Positions 5,861-9,357 of a stretch of DNA of 9,357 nt are shown piece after piece. Each line of letters opens with the position of its first letter. Position 1 is the stretch's first letter. A program made the translations under genes and the position numbers. This stretch comes from CAZYWA01 sp964650975 [NCBI: uncultured bacterium] (GTDB taxonomy: Bacteria; JADJOY01): positions 1-9,357 of the forward strand of contig CAZYWA010000308.1 of NCBI GenBank assembly GCA_964650975.1, written 5' to 3'. The notes beneath the pieces are model-generated. The model was not told the origin of the DNA. It ran no database searches and saw only the letters and a program-made list of their open reading frames with translations.

Positions 5861-7141
5861 TCAGGCAGCGGGCGATGCAGCCAGTGCGCTCAGGGTCTGT
5901 GCGGCAGCGCGCTTGCCGCTCAGATAGGCGGCTTCCACGGTGGCGGCGATGGGGCTCGACTCGGTCGCCGATCCCGCCCAGAAGAGAGCGCCGGTGTCGG
6001 TCGCGGCGAGCGCCTGTCGCGCGCCCACGCCTCCCGGCTTCAGGAACGTGTAGCCGCCGCACGCGAAGGGATCGAGGCTCCAGTCGACGCGGCGGGTGGA
6101 GACCAGCAGATCGCGCGGACGAGTCTTGGGGAAATGGCGCTCGAGATCGGCGAGCACCACCTCGCGCGCCTCGGCGTCGGAGAGCGCCGCCCAGCGCGCG
6201 GCGCGCGGACCCGTCAGGTAGGCGGTGAGCACCGGCGGCTTCCCAGGCGCGCGATACGACTCGTTCCAGTAAAGGGTGATCGGACCGACGGCGCAGCCGA
6301 CCGTCGACAGGCTCTTGGGCCAGAAGGGTTCCCGGAAGAGCATCAAGAATCGCGACACCGGCCCCATCACCACCTTGTCGAGAGCGGCGCGCCGCGGCTC
6401 GGGCAGCTCGGGATCGAAACGGATCTTGCCCGACTTGAGCACTCCGATCGGCAGCGTCGAGATCGCGGCCCGCGCGTCGAGCGCTTCGCCCGCGGTGCTC
6501 GTCACCGTCACCCGGTCGCGCGACCACGCGACGCGCCCGACGGTGAACCCGTGCTGCACCTCGAGCTCGCGCGCCATGAACCGAGGGACCGAGTCGTAGC
6601 CTTCGACGACGCGGTGATTCACCCCGGTTTCCAGGTGCACGACACCGTCGGCGACCAGCCCGAGCACGCCCACCTCGTCGAGCCCGGCCGGCAAGTGCGC
6701 CGTGAGCACCATCTCGGCCAGCGCGCGGCCGCGGCCCCGGTACTTCTTGCGCTCGATGAACTCGCGACCCGAGATGTCGGGCGCACGGGTGGCGCGGATC
6801 GATTGCAGGATCGTGAAGGTCGGCCAGATCTCGGGATGGAGCAGGATCTGCGGCAGCCACTGCGTCTTGTGGCCGACGTTGAACATGAACCCGCGCGTGG
6901 TCGGGATCGGCCGCGTGGAAACGCCGCTGGCGCGCACCTCGGGCCACGTCGCGGCGCCGACGCCGTGCACGAACTCGGCGCCGCCTTCGAGCGGCGCATC
7001 GCAGAAATCGCGGATCGAGAACACCCGCCCGCCGACCCGGTCCCGCCCTTCGAGCACACGCACCGAAAGGCCGGCGCGCTTGAGCTCGCGCGCCGCAGTA
7101 ACCCCGGCCATGCCGGCACCGATCACGATCGCGTCGAGAAT
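5861..7141 (-). CDS. FAD-dependent amine oxidase family oxidoreductase, apparent ATT start
   Basis: A flavin amine oxidase-like protein (426 aa from ATT, 421 aa from the inner GTG). Numbered from ATT, the N-terminus LDAIVIGAGMAG (2-13) is the Rossmann FAD site, and VLEGRDRVGGRVFS (29-42) is the ribose-binding Glu plus GG motif. AISTLPIGVLK (226-236), FREPFWP (269-275) and DPFACGGYTFLKPGG (357-371) are typical internal motifs. LFWAGSATES (386-395) with AAYLSGKRAA (404-413) is the C-terminal FAD motif. Such enzymes oxidise amines or amino-acid-like compounds, producing H2O2. No canonical start precedes the Rossmann strand: the frame hits a stop at 7169-7171, and a GTG at 7126 would delete beta-1. 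A GAGG sits 6 nt before the ATT at 7141. Two oddities: the position of the conserved active-site Lys is Arg264 (MGPVSRFLMLF), and AGE becomes AGS. No signal peptide, so probably cytoplasmic. Substrate unknown. Confidence 0.85.
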   Translation of the reverse strand: MLDAIVIGAGMAGVTAARELKRAGLSVRVLEGRDRVGGRVFSIRDFCDAPLEGGAEFVHGVGAATWPEVRASGVSTRPIPTTRGFMFNVGHKTQWLPQILLHPEIWPTFTILQSIRATRAPDISGREFIERKKYRGRGRALAEMVLTAHLPAGLDEVGVLGLVADGVVHLETGVNHRVVEGYDSVPRFMARELEVQHGFTVGRVAWSRDRVTVTSTAGEALDARAAISTLPIGVLKSGKIRFDPELPEPRRAALDKVVMGPVSRFLMLFREPFWPKSLSTVGCAVGPITLYWNESYRAPGKPPVLTAYLTGPRAARWAALSDAEAREVVLADLERHFPKTRPRDLLVSTRRVDWSLDPFACGGYTFLKPGGVGARQALAATDTGALFWAGSATESSPIAATVEAAYLSGKRAAAQTLSALAASPAA

Positions 7142-7147
7142 GTCACA

Positions 7148-7151
7148 CCTC
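7148..7151 (-). promoter_or_regulatory. Shine-Dalgarno GAGG for the ATT start of the flavin oxidase
   Basis: On the minus strand GAGG is followed by the 6-nt spacer TGTGAC and then ATT at 7141-7139. The spacing is ideal for ATT and far too long (21 nt) for the GTG at 7126. It is the main nucleotide-level reason for choosing ATT. Confidence 0.5.
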
Positions 7152-7274
7152 GCCCGGGCCAGCAGAGCTCACAGCACGGCAACGCGGTCTGGTCAGCCGG
7201 CCGGGAGGCTAGCTGCCGACAATCGATCCGTCAGCAACCACCGCCCGGAGCTTTGTCCGAGCAGCGATGCGCCA

Positions 7275-7673
7275 TCAAACGACCGAAACGACGCCCGACG
7301 CCCGGATCCGGCCGTCCGCCGTGACGAGGCGCAGGCCGTGCACACGCGCCGTCGCGGCGATGATTTGGTCCGCTGGGTCTCGATGAAACCGTGGCGCGAG
7401 CCGGGTGCTCTCGAGCGCGACTCGGGCTGAAAGCGGCAGAACTCGAAGTCGCGAGTGATGCTCGAGGGCTTCGAGGAAGCCGTCGAGCGAGTGAGTCAGC
7501 TGGATGCGCGCTGCATCGGCGAGCTTCGCGATCTCCCACAGACTGATGGCCGAGAGCGCGAGCGCGTCACCGGCCGCCTCCGCACGATCGAGCGCCTGTA
7601 CCTGCTGCGGCGTGAGCCCGGGCTCGTCCCGGAGCCACCACAGCAACACGTGGGTGTCGAGGAGCAGGGTCAG
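7275..7673 (-). CDS. vapC: VapC-type PIN domain ribonuclease toxin, apparent CTG start
   Basis: A 132-aa PIN-domain protein of normal VapC length. It opens with the hallmark LLLDTHVLLWWL (3-14). The acidic metal site is seen at Asp6, Glu47 (SAISLWEIAKL), Asp99 and Asp102 (HRDPADQIIAATA), and Asp120 in LVTADGRI. PIN toxins cleave RNA, often tRNA or rRNA, with Mg2+ or Mn2+ and are held inactive by the partner antitoxin. The gene follows the antitoxin directly. The natural start is the CTG at 7673: it overlaps the antitoxin TGA as CTGA, is preceded 7 nt upstream by GGGAGG, and gives the usual short lead before the LLLDT strand. A GTG at 7688 would add VGGGR with no ribosome-binding site. Coupling to antitoxin translation would keep toxin at or below antitoxin level. 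The catalytic residues look complete. Confidence 0.88.
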   Translation of the reverse strand: MTLLLDTHVLLWWLRDEPGLTPQQVQALDRAEAAGDALALSAISLWEIAKLADAARIQLTHSLDGFLEALEHHSRLRVLPLSARVALESTRLAPRFHRDPADQIIAATARVHGLRLVTADGRIRASGVVSVV

Positions 7674-7936
7674 GCGCCCGCCTCCCACTCGTCCGACCAG
7701 TCGACCTCGACGATGTCTCCGACGATCTCGAAGGCGTCGCGCATCGAACCCCGGAGTGCCTTGCCGGCTGGTGTAATCGGAACGACCCGTGCCACTGGAA
7801 TGCCGCGCTTCGTCACGACGATGGGCTTTCCCCCATCGTGTACCCGATCCAAGAGCTCCAGGCATCGAGCCTTGAAGTCGGCCGCGCCGACGATCTCTTC
7901 GGGGACCGAGGGTGGCTTCGGTGCTTGCTTCGGCAT
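7670..7936 (-). CDS. Phd/YefM-family antitoxin of the VapC pair
   Basis: An 88-aa type II antitoxin. Residues 13-53 fit the Phd/YefM DNA-binding dimer domain: AADFKARCLELLDRVHDGG (18-36), then PIVVTKRGIPVARVVPI (38-54), the standard strand-turn-strand. The C-terminal SMRDAFEIVGDIVEVDWSDEWEA (64-86) is acidic, as expected for the toxin-wrapping tail. The N-terminus has a short Lys/Pro-rich extension (MPKQAPKPPS) before the domain. The start is the ATG at 7936; GAGGA abuts it directly with no spacer, so normal Shine-Dalgarno initiation is doubtful. The stop overlaps the vapC start as CTGA. It neutralises the PIN toxin and, with it, should repress the operon by binding upstream sequence. The fold assignment is firm, while pairing with VapC rather than RelE/Doc is read from the neighbour gene. 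Confidence 0.88.
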   Translation of the reverse strand: MPKQAPKPPSVPEEIVGAADFKARCLELLDRVHDGGKPIVVTKRGIPVARVVPITPAGKALRGSMRDAFEIVGDIVEVDWSDEWEAGA

Positions 7937-7942
7937 TCCTCG

Positions 7943-7971
7943 ATGGTACTGCTCACCATGTGACTAGACAA
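7943..7971 (-). promoter_or_regulatory. candidate promoter and operator of the toxin-antitoxin operon
   Basis: On the minus strand TTGTCT (7971-7966) and TACCAT (7948-7943) are separated by exactly 17 nt, each matching four of six sigma70 consensus bases. The start codon begins 6 nt after the -10, so transcription would begin at or near the ATG and the message would be leaderless. TGACTA (7961-7966) and TAGGTCA (7972-7978) form a gapped inverted repeat over the -35 and could be the antitoxin operator. The patch is visibly less GC-rich than its surroundings. Confidence 0.4.
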
Positions 7972-8029
7972 TAGGTCATCTCGGCAAAGAGACGGGACGA
8001 ACCGACCCAGAGGCGCTCGGGCGATGCAG

Positions 8030-8055
8030 GCGTCGGTGCATCGAAGCACCGTCGC
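8030..8055. repeat. hairpin downstream of the DUF1554 gene
   Basis: CGGTGC (8034-8039) pairs perfectly with GCACCG (8046-8051) around the loop ATCGAA. After a T-T mismatch, GCG (8030-8032) pairs with CGC (8053-8055). It lies about 50 nt past the stop of the leftward DUF1554 gene. No T run follows on the minus strand, so it is at best a weak terminator or an mRNA 3'-end structure. A CGCACGTGCG palindrome at 8070-8079 sits between it and the stop. Confidence 0.4.
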
Positions 8056-8104
8056 GCCTTCGGAGCCGGCGCACGTGCGGTCCGATTCAGCGCTGCGCTT
8101 TCCC

Positions 8105-9357
8105 TCAGGGCGCGTGCGACGTCCACGCGGTGAGGTCGCCGCCTTCGAGCCCGTCCCCGAAAATCAGCGTCTGATCGCACAGGCAGTAGATGTGGTTGGG
8201 GTTGAAGCAAGGCCCGTGGGCGGCTCCGGCTCCGCCGCCCCAGCCGGTCGAGGCATCGTTCGTCAGACCCAGAGCCCCGTCCTCCGCCAGCGAACCGGTC
8301 GTCCAGTCGGCACAGTTCATGTCGACCGCGAGCCCCGCGTCGGTGCTGCCGGTCCAGACGTTGTCGTTGCCCAGGTATTGGCCCTCCGAGGTGTAGTTGA
8401 TCGGTGCCTCCAGGGAGCCGTCGAGCAGATCGCTCTTGGAGGCCGCGATCTGGATGCCGTCGCCGCGCACCCAGGGACCGTTGCCGGTGATCCGATCCCG
8501 GGCGTCGTGGGTGCTGTCCGAGATCCAGGCGCGATAGTGATCGGCGCAGCCCAGCGCAAACATGGAGTCCTCGAAGTTGCAGCGGGAGTCCGCGGCCGCG
8601 ACGCCCGTACTGCCAGTCGTGCCCAGCAAAGCGATCCACTTTTTCAGACTCCCCGGGGCCTCGTACCAACTGACGAATGCCGGCACTCCCGTGCTGGCGA
8701 AGGGAGCGAGCGCAGGCCCCGGCCCCGTCTCCATGCACACCAGCGACAAGGTCTCGGCACAACTGGGGGCAAGATTCTCGGTCCAACCCACCGTGGATTG
8801 GTGCGAGACGCCACCCGTCGTGTCGTCGCTGTCGCGCGACGATGTCCAGTCCTGGCAGTCTCCGCGGCTCGGAACGACGCTCCGACCCTCCATCGTCGTC
8901 GCCGTGAAGTAGTCGGAGGCCGCCCGCTGACCGTGCTGGTCGAAGAGCACCGGCTCGTAGACCAGGCCCTGGCTGCTGAGCCCCTGGTGGCCCCCCGCGA
9001 GCCGGTCGATGGTGGGGGAAAACGGACGACCGTCCATGCGCACCCACGGGCCGGCGTCGGTCGGCAGCGATGCCTGGCCGCAGTTCGCCGAGACCTTGCC
9101 GTCGAGGCCGCTGACCCGACAGTAGGCGTCGTCGTTCGAGTCGGAAAGCCACGCGCGGAACGTGCCGGGTCCGAGGCCGGCCGCGTTGGCGCTTGCCTGA
9201 CAGACGGCATCGGCGGCCGCGAGACCGGTCTGGCCACCTGCGTCGGCCCAGGTCGAGAGATTTCCATTGCCCTTGACCGACGTGACGAAGATCACGTGGT
9301 TCGCGGCGATCGCCGGCGAGACCTGGAAAGACGAGACCTGCAAGATCGCCAGGCAGG
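8105..9357 (-). CDS. secreted protein with two tandem DUF1554 domains, 5' end off window
   Basis: The frame is open to the right edge. The first visible residues, CLAILQVSSFQVSPAIAA, look like the end of a signal peptide with an A-x-A cleavage site, so the true start is outside; a TTG at 9343 is not a convincing start. Numbered from the Cys at 9355, a first DUF1554-type unit spans about 19-209: VIFVTS, GLAAADAVCQASANAAGL, FRAWLSDS, GPWVRMDGRPF, ending LSLVCMETG. A second spans about 223-394: GVAAADSRCN, YRAWISDS, GPWVRGDGIQIA, LLDGSLEAPI, ending NPNHIYCLCD. Paired cysteines suit an exported, disulfide-bonded fold. The C-terminus IFGDGLEGGDLTAWTS resembles the DG-F-E-SG-D-x-S-x-W tails on exported proteins of several Gram-negative groups. 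The function of DUF1554 is not established; adhesion or matrix binding is often guessed. It has no operon partner in view. Confidence 0.85.
   Translation of the reverse strand, partial: CLAILQVSSFQVSPAIAANHVIFVTSVKGNGNLSTWADAGGQTGLAAADAVCQASANAAGLGPGTFRAWLSDSNDDAYCRVSGLDGKVSANCGQASLPTDAGPWVRMDGRPFSPTIDRLAGGHQGLSSQGLVYEPVLFDQHGQRAASDYFTATTMEGRSVVPSRGDCQDWTSSRDSDDTTGGVSHQSTVGWTENLAPSCAETLSLVCMETGPGPALAPFASTGVPAFVSWYEAPGSLKKWIALLGTTGSTGVAAADSRCNFEDSMFALGCADHYRAWISDSTHDARDRITGNGPWVRGDGIQIAASKSDLLDGSLEAPINYTSEGQYLGNDNVWTGSTDAGLAVDMNCADWTTGSLAEDGALGLTNDASTGWGGGAGAAHGPCFNPNHIYCLCDQTLIFGDGLEGGDLTAWTSHAP

Noticed and set aside
7142-7274. Gap between vapC and the flavin oxidase, examined for a promoter or terminator
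   Set aside because: No convincing -35/-10 pair or T-tailed hairpin found; only the GAGG site near 7148 is supportable.
5849-7324. 491-codon open frame on the plus strand
   Set aside because: Lies antisense to the flavin oxidase, is rich in Arg, Gly and His, and has no recognisable domain.
8000-8009. AACCGACCCA, an inverted copy of the 10-mer TGGGTCGGTT at 877-886
   Set aside because: Only 10 nt are shared and the flanks diverge, so it could easily be chance in a GC-rich window.

Overview
The window is GC-rich, densely coding bacterial DNA. Long spurious open frames on both strands and frequent GTG or rarer start codons are typical of high-GC genomes. The gene set (secreted protein with tandem DUF1554 domains and a DG-x-E-x-G tail, endoglycoceramidase-type GH5, a vapBC-like pair) would fit a myxobacterium-like or related environmental 'deltaproteobacterial' lineage. 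That placement is inference: there is no marker gene here. I see no rRNA, tRNA, CRISPR array, transposase or integrase.

Layout. Positions 2-865 (+) hold the 3' part of a GH5 endoglycoceramidase-like gene cut by the left edge. Positions 866-973 are a short convergent intergenic region with nested inverted repeats. Positions 974-5591 (-) are a compact six-gene unit. In transcription order it encodes a class I SAM methyltransferase (198 aa), a beta-propeller-like protein (223 aa), a second methyltransferase (222 aa), a 214-aa protein with a kinase-like residue pattern, a 484-aa CMP-sugar synthetase fused to an unrecognised C-terminal half, and a third methyltransferase (198 aa). Junctions are a 38-bp overlap, ATGA, GTGA, a 3-nt gap and a 26-nt gap, so the genes are very probably co-transcribed and mostly translationally coupled. 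The cytidylyltransferase suggests activation of a nonulosonic-acid-type sugar or another CMP-linked group, with methylation and perhaps phosphorylation as decoration. No glycosyltransferase lies in the window, so the acceptor is unknown. This unit is the best candidate for an undescribed pathway.

Positions 5592-5860 are a non-coding gap. Positions 5861-7141 (-) encode a flavin amine oxidase-like protein that seems to start at ATT and has substitutions at two conserved flavin-site positions. Positions 7275-7936 (-) encode a Phd/YefM-type antitoxin followed by a VapC-type PIN toxin. The toxin start is best read as CTG in a CTGA overlap, and the antitoxin may be made from a leaderless mRNA. Positions 8105-9357 (-) encode a secreted two-domain DUF1554 protein whose N-terminus runs off the right edge.

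All assignments come from reading the sequence and recalled family motifs; no search or structure prediction was run.
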